Shown here piece by piece: positions 1-6,342 of a stretch of 7,262 nt of DNA. The translations under genes were made by a program, and so were the position numbers. Origin of the DNA: CAYMJV01 sp964390545 (GTDB lineage: Bacteria > Desulfobacterota > BSN033 > UBA1163); NCBI GenBank assembly GCA_964390545.1, contig CAYMJV010000098.1:1-7262 (forward strand), in the 5' to 3' direction. Each line of letters begins with the position of its first letter. Within the stretch, counting starts at the first letter, position 1. The notes beneath the pieces are model-generated. The model had not been told where the DNA came from, ran no database searches, and saw nothing but the letters and a program-made list of their open reading frames with translations.

Positions 1-100
1 TGGTAGGCTCTTATAAAACTCATACAATTCAGGAATTTAGGAATAGGGAATTGAGATGTTGAGGGATTAGGTCCTTGCAACCTTATTAAAAATAAATGGA

Positions 101-108
101 AGAGGTGA
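101..108 (+). promoter_or_regulatory. Ribosome binding site of the cyclase gene
   Basis: The purine-rich stretch AGAGGTGA lies about 6 to 7 nt before the ATG at 115, which is normal Shine-Dalgarno spacing and supports that start. The rest of 1-114 shows no clear gene. A loose TTGAGG (59-64) / TATTAA (84-89) pair with a 19-nt gap is too weak to call a promoter. Confidence 0.6.
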
Positions 109-114
109 TTAAAG

Positions 115-930
115 ATGAATGTTTTTGCACCCAAGTACCACTACCTAATTCATCCGGAGAAGGGGATCCAGGTCAAAATTGATGAGGATCTAAACCGGTT
201 CAATGTCGATTTATTAAATATTGGAGACTTAAGAGCCCCTTCCAAAACGATTGAAGTCCTTTCGGTCAGTTTCGATCTTGAAGGGTTCACCACATTTACG
301 AAGCAGGTCGATCCTCACCTTACCATCCCTAATTTCATTTCAGATTTTTTCAATTGGTTATTTAACAACATCAAATACTCGATGAGAGACCAGGAGCAAG
401 AAAATATTTTGTGGGCGGAATTACCCTTTTTTTCAAAATTTATGGGAGATGGTGTGCTCTTTCTCTGGAAGATCGATTTGGACAAGATTACTCAAGTGGA
501 TAAACATCTGAGTTCTGACCAACTTCAGAAACTTCTGCTCGAATTTTTATCGAATGTGATCACCAGTGTGTTTGATATCTGCAGGGGATATCAACATTTT
601 CTAAAATCGGTGAAGACCAATTATGTGGAGCCGCCTTCGAAGCTAAGATGCGGGATCGCCCGGGGGAGTGTCTTTCCCATTGGAAATGGGTTGGATTTTG
701 TTGGGCCCTGTATTAATATTTCCACCCGGCTTCAAAAGATGAGTGATCTCTCCTTTGCCTTTTCAGCGAGGGGAGTGGATCTTAGCGTTTTTCACCCGAG
801 TTATCATGAGGTGTTCGTAAAGAAACAGGTCGCCATCCGGGGCATTGGGGATAACGAATTGATCTATATTTCAAGAGAGGAATTTGACAAGTTACCAAAA
901 GACCTTAAGGGGAACTTCAGCGACCTATAA
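115..930 (+). CDS. Class III adenylate/guanylate cyclase catalytic-domain protein
   Basis: Predicted cytoplasmic nucleotidyl cyclase of 271 residues, making cAMP (or cGMP) from the nucleoside triphosphate. Seen in the sequence: the metal-binding motif FDLEGFT with Asp54, KFMGDG with Lys98 and the second metal Asp102, and LDFVGPCINISTR with Asp194, Asn201 and Arg205. The spacings (48 residues between the metal aspartates, 7 from Asp194 to Asn201, 4 from Asn201 to Arg205) fit class III cyclases. In the family, Lys and Asp at the two base-recognition positions favour ATP, so adenylate cyclase is the better guess. The catalytic domain covers about residues 45-250. No signal peptide, membrane helix or recognisable sensor domain (HAMP, GAF, PAS) is seen, and the first 45 residues are unassigned. 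The start is supported by AGAGGTGA just upstream. The Ser/Thr kinase follows 146 nt downstream on the same strand, which may or may not mean co-transcription. Confident in the fold, less so in the substrate. Confidence 0.86.
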   Translation: MNVFAPKYHYLIHPEKGIQVKIDEDLNRFNVDLLNIGDLRAPSKTIEVLSVSFDLEGFTTFTKQVDPHLTIPNFISDFFNWLFNNIKYSMRDQEQENILWAELPFFSKFMGDGVLFLWKIDLDKITQVDKHLSSDQLQKLLLEFLSNVITSVFDICRGYQHFLKSVKTNYVEPPSKLRCGIARGSVFPIGNGLDFVGPCINISTRLQKMSDLSFAFSARGVDLSVFHPSYHEVFVKKQVAIRGIGDNELIYISREEFDKLPKDLKGNFSDL

Positions 931-1076
931 TTCTTGATTTCAAATCCCCCCAGCCCCCTTATCAAGAGAGTGGTGAGCACTTTTCCATAGCTCTCATAAA
1001 TACTTATTGACTTGTGGGGGTGGCTTTTGTAATAGGTTTGGGGGTGGGTCATTAAGTCTTTTTTCACCGTTTTCTT
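931..1076 (+). repeat. C-rich then G-rich spacer, possible decayed dispersed repeat
   Basis: The spacer between cyclase and kinase begins with AAATCCCCCCAGCCCCCTT (942-960) and ends with two G-rich blocks, GTGGGGGTGG (about 1014-1023) and TTTGGGGGTGGG (about 1037-1048). C-rich runs of this kind opposite G-rich runs resemble intergenic repeats common in Desulfobacterota-like genomes, but the two halves here pair only poorly. No good Shine-Dalgarno sequence for the kinase and no rho-independent terminator are visible. Confidence 0.25.
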
Positions 1077-2642
1077 ATGAAAGATAGGCTTGGCTATTCG
1101 ATAAAATTTCTCTTTCTTCTTTTCCCTCTTCTCCTTCACTCAACTCTTTCTCTTGCCGTTGAAGGAGGGTCCCTTTTTGTTCAGACCAATACCCCCGGCG
1201 CAACGGTCTATCTGGATGACAATCAGATCGGTAAAACCGATGCCAACGGTGGGTTTGTCATTGATAACATCCCTCCTGGAACCTATAAAATCTCCATCGA
1301 GATGGAGGGTTACAAGAGGACGGAGAAGAGTTTCAAAATCAAAGAAGGGGGTCTGACCGAACAAGCGAATATTAAACTTCAACCTTTAACGGCGCCCCCT
1401 TCGGAAAAGCCGAAGGTGGCGGAAAGAAAGATCTCTGAGAGAAAGGAACCAGAGAAAGGGATTGCACCGGCGCCCAAGCCCCGAGAACCCCTGGCCGCAC
1501 CCAAGGTCACTGCTCCTGCGTCCCCTGAAGTTCCAAGGGAAGTTGAAAAAGTAGAGAAGGGTGAGGTCCCCGCGAAGCCAAAAGTTGAGGAGAAGCCGAG
1601 TCCCTCTCCTAAGAAGGAGCCCCACTTTGGAATGTTCGAATTGTGGATGGTCATTCTTATCATCTTCCTGATTGCGGGAATTCTGTTTCTCATCTTCGGA
1701 AGGAAGATTCTTACTAAGAGGGAAAGACCGAGATTGACCATCAAAACCCCGGTCAAACCTTTGAGAGTGACCACTCCCATCAAAGGGGTGGGTCTCGAAG
1801 AGGCTCCTGGCGTGGGGGATTATAAGATTTTGGAAAAGGTTGCTTCTGGGGGGATGGCGAATGTCTACAAGGCAATCCATGTTAAGAAAGGCTGGATGGT
1901 TGCTTTAAAAGTTCCTCACGAACAATTTCAGGGTGACCGGACCTTTGTGGAGAGGTTTCGCCGGGAGGGGGAATTAGGAAAGAAGCTCCACAATGAGAAT
2001 ATCATCCATATTTATGAATCGGCCACCGCAAAGGATGGATTTACCTACATCGCTATGGAGTACCTGGAGGGGATAGACCTCCGGCAATATATGGATAAAC
2101 ATGGAAAGTTACCTATTGAGGAGGCGCTCAATATTATCGTCCATGTCTGCCGTGCCCTCGACTATGCTCATGTCAAAGGAGTGGTTCACCGAGATATCAA
2201 GCCAGAAAACATCATGCTCCCCCTCCAAAAAGGGAAGGGCAAAATTGTACTCATGGACTTCGGGATTGCACATACAGCCTATCTGGGAACTCTGGGAACG
2301 GGGAGCACCTATCTCGGGACTCCCTACTACATGTCCCCTGATCAGATTTCGTCGAAGGAGGTGGATGGTCGTTCGGATATCTATTCCCTTGGAGTGGTCC
2401 TCTTTGAGATGCTGACCGGCCAGCATCTCTTCGATGAAACCGACCCATTAAAGGTCCTCTTCCATCACAAGGAGACTCCTCCGCGGCGCCCCAGTACCCT
2501 CAATCCAAGAATCCCACCCATGCTTGAAGAGATTGTTATGAAGATGCTTGCGAAAAACCCCGAAGACCGATATCAAACGGTGGAGAACCTCTTGGTTGAA
2601 CTTCAGGAATTCATGCTAAAGGAAGGAATTGAGAACGAATAA
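1077..2642 (+). CDS. Membrane Ser/Thr protein kinase with periplasmic PEGA domain
   Basis: Hanks-type (PknB-like) Ser/Thr kinase of 521 residues. Order: signal sequence or first hydrophobic helix (about 9-27); PEGA domain (about 31-101, core TNTPGATVYLDD and PPGTYKISIEMEGY); Pro/Glu/Lys-rich linker (104-183); membrane helix (about 187-207); basic juxtamembrane segment; kinase domain (about 248-513). Kinase residues seen: a glycine-loop variant ASGGMANV (256-263), ATP-anchoring Lys278 in VALK, helix-C Glu297, HRD with catalytic Asp373, Lys375, Asn378, DFG (394-396), GTPYYMSPD, Asp434 in SDIYSLG and Arg498. The kinase should therefore be active. Asp422 stands where the APE motif normally has Glu, a mild change. 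Thr and Ser at 405-411 are candidate autophosphorylation sites. The expected topology is PEGA outside and kinase inside, so PEGA is probably the sensing or cell-wall-contacting part. There is an in-frame TAA at 1053-1055 and no other start before the ATG; the Shine-Dalgarno sequence is poor. The gene converges on the VWA-FHA gene, a plausible phospho-reader partner. Confidence 0.94.
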   Translation: MKDRLGYSIKFLFLLFPLLLHSTLSLAVEGGSLFVQTNTPGATVYLDDNQIGKTDANGGFVIDNIPPGTYKISIEMEGYKRTEKSFKIKEGGLTEQANIKLQPLTAPPSEKPKVAERKISERKEPEKGIAPAPKPREPLAAPKVTAPASPEVPREVEKVEKGEVPAKPKVEEKPSPSPKKEPHFGMFELWMVILIIFLIAGILFLIFGRKILTKRERPRLTIKTPVKPLRVTTPIKGVGLEEAPGVGDYKILEKVASGGMANVYKAIHVKKGWMVALKVPHEQFQGDRTFVERFRREGELGKKLHNENIIHIYESATAKDGFTYIAMEYLEGIDLRQYMDKHGKLPIEEALNIIVHVCRALDYAHVKGVVHRDIKPENIMLPLQKGKGKIVLMDFGIAHTAYLGTLGTGSTYLGTPYYMSPDQISSKEVDGRSDIYSLGVVLFEMLTGQHLFDETDPLKVLFHHKETPPRRPSTLNPRIPPMLEEIVMKMLAKNPEDRYQTVENLLVELQEFMLKEGIENE

Positions 2643-2762
2643 TTAATCTTTTCTAGGATTCCTATGAAAGAGGATCAGATCACCGCTTCCTATCTTAACG
2701 CCGTCACCGCTCTTTAATGTCTTGCCTTCCAGACCAACGATCTCACCCTTAGATGAACTCTC
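2643..2762 (-). other. In-frame coding-like tail behind the VWA-FHA stop codon
   Basis: Directly after the TGA (2765-2763) of the VWA-FHA gene, the same minus-strand frame stays open for 39 codons and ends in TAA at 2645-2643, abutting the kinase stop codon at 2640-2642. The translated tail contains GKTL and then SGDGVKIGSGDLILF, which resembles the last strands of the FHA domain just upstream (SGDTITVGNILMKYY). It could be the lost C-terminus of a longer ancestor cut by a nonsense change (for example CGA to TGA), a duplicated FHA end, readthrough product, a sequencing error, or chance: 39 open codons alone are not rare. The plus strand here also carries a short open stretch in the kinase frame, including an 18-codon ATG-to-TAA frame at 2664-2717, with nothing recognisable. 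No convincing terminator hairpin is seen between the convergent genes. Confidence 0.4.
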
Positions 2763-4322
2763 TCAAAATTGCGTTTCCATCAAGGGCCTTTGATCATAAT
2801 ACTTCATGAGTATATTTCCCACCGTGATCGTATCGCCACTGACCAGAGCGAGAGATGATCCTTTATTCAATCTCTTCCCGTTTACCTTCGTTCCAGACGT
2901 ACTGCCGAGATCCTCTATCTGATACGTTCCTGTTTTCGGATCAATAAAGATCCTTGCATGTCCTTTTCTTTCACCGCCTGGGCGAGTCACCGAACGTTCG
3001 GATAGGAGAAGGTAAATCTTTTCTCCTGAAAAGAGACGCTCCCTCGCCTTATCATAACGGGTAATAATGATCTCATTGAACTCCCTTCTATTTTTCTTAT
3101 CGATCAGGGCAAAGGGGACAGGAAGACGTTGCTTCAAGTCGATTTCCAGGCCTACTTCTCCTTTTGAGGCGGAGGGAAGGGCCACGGTGGCGGTCGCATC
3201 GATTTGGCTCAATGAGTGACCAAGGGGCTGAAGTTCCTTCTTGATCATGAGGTAAATCGAAGGCTCTTCTTCTGACTCGACTTCTTTTTCTCTTATTTTT
3301 GGCTTTGATCGTCTGAACCTGCCGAACTGATAGAGGAGGGCCATCCCAACAATGACCAAAGCCAATCCCATGATCCCCCAAACCCACGGGCTCCTGCACC
3401 ATGCCTTCCATCCTGGAGGGGATTCCGCCATCACATGGAGAAAAGTCGTTCTGGCTGTGATCTCCCTGTCGCGATGGCGAAGGGCTAAGAGGCTCTTATA
3501 TTCCCCCGCTGGTTTTGGATAGTTCAATCGGAGGAGATACTGATTTTTTAACTGATCCAGAACCATGCTATACAGGTGAGTAAGTTCTTCGGCCTTGGGG
3601 GTGGAGAGAAAGTATCCCCCGCTGATGGATGCAACATTTTTCAGATATTCCACCTGGGCCTTGGAGCCAAAGCCTAGTGTATAAATAGGGAGACGAGCCT
3701 TTCTTATTTTAGCCACCACCTCTTCCTCTCTTATGGTACTTCCTTCATCTCTTCCATCAGTGAGGAGCACGATGGCTACCCGCGATGTGGGAGCCTTGGA
3801 CGCCTTATCCAAACCTTCAGAAGAAGCCTGGTAGAGCAGAGTCGACTTCTCGTTGGCCTGCAGGCTTTCAATCTTCTCTCTTACCTCGTGCTTCTTTCTG
3901 GTGAAGTCCGTAAGGAATCTGACGCTGTTTCCGAAGACCATCAGGGAAGTGAAATCTTCCTTGTCCAGTTCGTCCAAGAAGATGGAGGCTCCGCGTTTGG
4001 CCTCCTTGATCGAAACCCCTTCCATACTCCCACTCACATCTATTCCAAGGATGACCGAGAGAGGGCTTTGGGCACTGGAATAGGGGGCAAGGGAGAATTC
4101 TTTTACCTCCTTGCCCTCCAAGCTCAGGCCGAAATCAGCCTTTGAGAGCCCCTTGACAGGAATCCCATTCTCATCCACCACAGAGATCACCATCTCCACG
4201 TTGCCTCCGGGGCTAGAACGCATGTCGAGAATCTTCAAAGAAATGGTCTCTTGTCCTCTTGCCAAACCAGAAAATGTAAGGAGGATAAGGATGGCGTAGA
4301 TACCAGTAGATTTTGTTCTCAT
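2763..4322 (-). CDS. Exported VWA-domain protein with C-terminal FHA-like domain
   Basis: Predicted single-pass membrane protein of 519 residues. A signal peptide (about 1-23, cleavage probably after ARG) is followed by a beta-rich region (about 25-85) of the form VVDENGIPVKGLSKADF, typical of the segment before VWA in VWFA-related acidobacterial-type proteins. The VWA domain (about 88-260) has an intact metal-ion site: DVSGS (Asp95, Ser97, Ser99), Thr161 and TDG (Thr188, Asp189). A membrane helix lies at about 313-333. The cytoplasmic part ends in an FHA-like domain (about 430-508) with a strong DLGSTSGTKVNG segment (471-482). The usual Gly-Arg and Ser-x-x-His loop is degenerate: ER (442-443), then His455 with Arg452 where Ser is expected, so phosphothreonine binding is uncertain. 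VWA domains usually bind proteins, and FHA domains usually read phosphothreonine from kinases such as its convergent neighbour. The first 38 residues after the stop also look coding. The start has AGGGG 8 nt upstream. Confidence 0.92.
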   Translation of the reverse strand: MRTKSTGIYAILILLTFSGLARGQETISLKILDMRSSPGGNVEMVISVVDENGIPVKGLSKADFGLSLEGKEVKEFSLAPYSSAQSPLSVILGIDVSGSMEGVSIKEAKRGASIFLDELDKEDFTSLMVFGNSVRFLTDFTRKKHEVREKIESLQANEKSTLLYQASSEGLDKASKAPTSRVAIVLLTDGRDEGSTIREEEVVAKIRKARLPIYTLGFGSKAQVEYLKNVASISGGYFLSTPKAEELTHLYSMVLDQLKNQYLLRLNYPKPAGEYKSLLALRHRDREITARTTFLHVMAESPPGWKAWCRSPWVWGIMGLALVIVGMALLYQFGRFRRSKPKIREKEVESEEEPSIYLMIKKELQPLGHSLSQIDATATVALPSASKGEVGLEIDLKQRLPVPFALIDKKNRREFNEIIITRYDKARERLFSGEKIYLLLSERSVTRPGGERKGHARIFIDPKTGTYQIEDLGSTSGTKVNGKRLNKGSSLALVSGDTITVGNILMKYYDQRPLMETQF

Positions 4323-4330
4323 CCAGTCGA

Positions 4331-4335
4331 ACCCC
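4331..4335 (-). promoter_or_regulatory. Ribosome binding site of the VWA-FHA gene
   Basis: On the minus strand AGGGG lies 8 nt before the ATG that ends at 4322. A better AAGGAG (4342-4347) lies 19 nt away, too far for that ATG, and no start codon downstream of it fits better with the signal peptide. Confidence 0.4.
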
Positions 4336-4433
4336 TAAATTCTCCTTGAATTGAGAGTGAGAAAGATGTCCAGATGAATTCTCTAAACCACAGATTCATT
4401 TATCTGATGAAATCGTAAAAAGTCTAACCACGC

Positions 4434-4633
4434 GTCATTGCGAGGAGCATAGCGACGAAGCCTTGTCCTGAGCGCAGCGAAGGAACTGACTGCGAAGCTG
4501 TCATCCTGAGGGCAACGCCCGAAGGATCTCAACGAGATTCTTCGCTTCGCTCAGAATGACACTTTGTGTCAGATTGCCACGGGCCTCGCCCTCGCAACGA
4601 TTTCGTCGGATTGTTTCGCTCCGCTCGCAATGA
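4434..4633. repeat. Composite dispersed repeat in the divergent intergenic region
   Basis: A mosaic of intergenic repeat units. The left end GTCATTGCGAGGAGC (4434-4448) is matched in inverted orientation by the right end GCTCCGCTCGCAATGA (about 4618-4633). Between them are a unit GTCCTGAGCGCAGCGAAGGA (4465-4484) and a nested inverted unit from GTCATCCTGAG (4500-4510) to CTCAGAATGAC (4550-4560). Sequences of this kind are known as short dispersed palindromic elements in many environmental bacterial genomes. Read in one minus-strand frame they give the well-known spurious peptide CHSERSEESR. The element fills the centre of the 517-nt gap between the divergent VWA-FHA and SUMF1-like genes. Its flanks (4323-4433 and 4634-4839) are AT-rich and hold no gene that I can support. 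Confidence 0.75.
4500..4560. repeat. Nested inverted unit inside the composite repeat
   Basis: GTCATCCTGAG at the left and CTCAGAATGAC at the right form imperfect inverted ends, and the interior also pairs in part (GAAGGATCTC with GAGATTCTTC at about 4521-4543). In single strand this would fold into a long hairpin. It looks like one repeat family inserted in or joined to the CATTGCGAGG family. Confidence 0.55.
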
Positions 4634-4746
4634 ACACTTTGGGTACTTTTTTAGAGACCGTCTTATTTTTTTGTGAATATCAAAATTTTGGTTTTTTGTC
4701 AATGAGTTAGAACCTCTTGACCTGCTTTTCATTTCAGAAAAAGATA

Positions 4747-4775
4747 TTGATTTGATTCATGAATTTTAGTAAAGT
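4747..4775 (+). promoter_or_regulatory. Possible sigma-70 promoter for the SUMF1-like gene
   Basis: TTGATT (4747-4752) and TAAAGT (4770-4775) are separated by 17 nt. Each matches the sigma-70 consensus at four of six positions. The site lies in an AT-rich stretch and would give a leader of roughly 58 nt before the ATG at 4840. In AT-rich DNA such matches also arise by chance. Confidence 0.25.
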
Positions 4776-4839
4776 AGTTCCCCGTAAATTCTCAAATCTC
4801 CCCGAAGAGATGTATGGAGCGGAGACCTTTTAATAACAA

Positions 4840-6159
4840 ATGGGAATGACGATTAGATTTGGTATATTTTTCATATGCTTAGCTTTGATACTTCCGTCTC
4901 TTTCCCCGGCAGAGGGAATTAGGGGAAAGGTGACCTCTGTCCAACGGGATGTCATTAAGTTGGATAAGGGAACAGATGATGGGATTCAAACCGGCGATTC
5001 AGGAAGGGTTTTTTACATCATCAAAGTGGGTGAGCGGGAGAAAGCGATCTATATTGCCAAATTTACTATTACACAGGCGAAAGAAGATCTGGCTACTGCA
5101 AAGATCACCGAGAAAACGGGAGAGGTAAAGGTTGGGTTTCTGGTAGAAGTTGATGTAAAAGGAGGGGGGCTTGTCATCCAGACAGAGCCTGTGGGAGCGG
5201 CTATTCTCATCAATGGTAAGTCTGTAGGAGTAAGCCCCTATGAGGAGAAAGAAGTCTCCCCCGGATCCTATCAAATCCGGATCATCAAAGAGGGTTACGA
5301 AGCCTGGGACCAAGAGGTGGCCATTAAACTGGGGAAACGGGAGCAGGTCTTTGCCCAGTTGAAAAAGATTCCAGATGGATCCTCTGCCGTTGTGTGGCGG
5401 GAATCTGTTACCGGCATTGAGTTTGTCTGGGTCCATGGAGGATGTTTTGAGATGGGAAGCCCTTCGAGTGAGAAGGGACGTTTTTCAGATGAAGGACCTG
5501 TCCACGAGGTCTGTGTCGATGGGTTTTGGATAGGGAAGCATGAAGTGACCAATGGCCAGTATCGAAGGTTCATCGCCCAACATGACAGCAAGTCCCACCA
5601 GGGCCATTCTTTGAATGGCGACGATCAGCCGGCGGTCAATGTGAGCTGGGAAGAAGCCAAAGCCTTTGCGGATTGGCTGACCAAACAGTATCGAGGCAAG
5701 AATATCTTTCGATTGCCCAGGGAGGCCGAATGGGAATTTGCCTGCCGGGCAGGAACAAAAACCTCAAGGTACTGGGGAGATGACCCGAATCAAGCTTGCA
5801 CGCATGAGAACACGGCTGATCAAACAGCCAAACGTGAATGGCCCCATTTTTTTATCCATAACTGCGAAGATGGCTACTTGGTCTCCGCTCCCATCGGCAA
5901 ATTTTCCCCAAACCCCTTTGGGCTGTATGATATGCTGGGAAATGTTTTAGAGTGGTGTGAAGATGTTTACAGTAAGGATGCTTATCAAAAGCATCAACAA
6001 AAAAATCCATTCCATTCAGAGGAAGGACCATTCCGGGTGAGCAGGGGTGGGAGCTGGTACTATGAACCCGGTCATGAGCGATGTGCCTACCGCCATTCCG
6101 ATCTTCGTGCGAATGACCGTGCCATGGATCAAGGGTTTCGCCTTGTGATGCAGCCGTGA
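4840..6159 (+). CDS. Exported PEGA and SUMF1-like (FGE-sulfatase fold) protein
   Basis: Predicted periplasmic or envelope protein of 439 residues. A signal peptide (about 1-24, ending SPA-EG) is followed by a small beta domain (about 26-107; GKVTSVQRDVIKLDKGTDDG, with a GDSGRVFY strand, resembling beta-barrel modules of the FlgT C-terminal type), a PEGA domain (about 109-173; TEPVGAAILINGKSVG, PGSYQIRIIKEGY) and a SUMF1 domain (about 188-439). SUMF1 hallmarks seen: FEMGSP (203-208), DGFWIGKHEVTNGQYRRF (227-244), PAVNVSWEEAKAFADWL, RLPREAEWEFACRAG, NPFGLYDMLGNVLEWCED and RVSRGGSWYYEPGHERCAYR. True formylglycine-generating enzymes have two catalytic cysteines after RGGS; here those positions appear to be Tyr and Glu, with only Cys415 nearby, so sulfatase activation is unlikely. 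The fold probably binds protein or ligand, as proposed for TagR-type proteins. A second in-frame ATG at 4846 is an alternative start; GGAG at 4821-4824 is rather distant. Confidence 0.92.
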   Translation: MGMTIRFGIFFICLALILPSLSPAEGIRGKVTSVQRDVIKLDKGTDDGIQTGDSGRVFYIIKVGEREKAIYIAKFTITQAKEDLATAKITEKTGEVKVGFLVEVDVKGGGLVIQTEPVGAAILINGKSVGVSPYEEKEVSPGSYQIRIIKEGYEAWDQEVAIKLGKREQVFAQLKKIPDGSSAVVWRESVTGIEFVWVHGGCFEMGSPSSEKGRFSDEGPVHEVCVDGFWIGKHEVTNGQYRRFIAQHDSKSHQGHSLNGDDQPAVNVSWEEAKAFADWLTKQYRGKNIFRLPREAEWEFACRAGTKTSRYWGDDPNQACTHENTADQTAKREWPHFFIHNCEDGYLVSAPIGKFSPNPFGLYDMLGNVLEWCEDVYSKDAYQKHQQKNPFHSEEGPFRVSRGGSWYYEPGHERCAYRHSDLRANDRAMDQGFRLVMQP

Positions 6160-6167
6160 AGCCATAT

Positions 6168-6191
6168 CGAATGATAACGAATTTAACGAAT
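6168..6191 (+). repeat. Three short CGAAT direct repeats after the SUMF1-like gene
   Basis: CGAAT occurs at 6168, 6178 and 6187, that is at 9 to 10 nt steps, with TAA or AA before the second and third copies. It starts 9 nt after the stop codon. It may be slippage or a small binding array, and could be chance. Confidence 0.25.
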
Positions 6192-6200
6192 GACACCGAG

Positions 6201-6245
6201 TTTACTAATCAGTCCATAATTGTATGGACGGTAAAGATTAACAAA
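6201..6245. repeat. Stem-loop downstream of the SUMF1-like gene
   Basis: A perfect 7-bp stem, GTCCATA (6212-6218) with TATGGAC (6223-6229), closes a 4-nt loop. Outside it TTTACTAATC (6201-6210) and GATTAACAAA (6236-6245) pair at 8 of 10 positions across an asymmetric internal loop. It lies 42 nt after the stop codon. No T-run follows, so it is not a classic terminator. It may be an operator, an mRNA 3'-end structure or one end of a repeat. Confidence 0.45.
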
Positions 6246-6271
6246 AGATATTTCAAATCTTCCCAATAATC

Positions 6272-6310
6272 CCCTCCCCCTTTGATGGGGGAGGGCGAGG
6301 GTGGGGGTGG
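6272..6310 (+). repeat. C/G stem-loop overlapping a G-quadruplex motif
   Basis: CCCTCCCCC (6272-6280) and GGGGGAGGG (6287-6295) form a perfect 9-bp stem with a 6-nt loop. The right arm continues as GGG (6299-6301) and GGGGG (6303-6307), so four runs of three or more G with loops of 1 to 3 nt fall in 6287-6307, satisfying the usual G-quadruplex pattern on the plus strand. Hairpin and quadruplex would exclude each other. Similar C/G-rich intergenic units recur in related genomes as dispersed repeats. No T-tract follows. Confidence 0.5.
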
Positions 6311-6342
6311 ACAAGATGAAAACCTTTTGGTCCCCCCTCCCC

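Noticed and set aside
32..51. Three GGAAT motifs about 7 to 8 nt apart upstream of the cyclase
   Set aside because: Too short and too irregular to separate from chance.
1386..1880. Minus-strand frames of 134 and 164 codons opposite the kinase gene
   Set aside because: They mirror the Pro/Glu/Lys-rich linker and membrane helix of the kinase gene, which is certain from its motifs.
2664..2717. Short plus-strand frame of 17 codons plus stop between the convergent genes
   Set aside because: No ribosome binding site or recognisable protein feature; the minus-strand frame in the same place looks more protein-like.
2763..2765. TGA read as selenocysteine or as a recoded sense codon
   Set aside because: No selenoprotein family context or SECIS-like hairpin is apparent, and the other genes use TGG for Trp and stop codons normally.
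4529..4732. A 67-codon minus-strand frame ending in CHSERSEESR
   Set aside because: It is a translation of the dispersed repeat; this peptide is a known false gene product of such repeats.
4323..4839. CRISPR array or tRNA/rRNA gene in the large gap
   Set aside because: The repeats are inverted and nested, not evenly spaced direct repeats, and no cloverleaf or rRNA sequence is visible.
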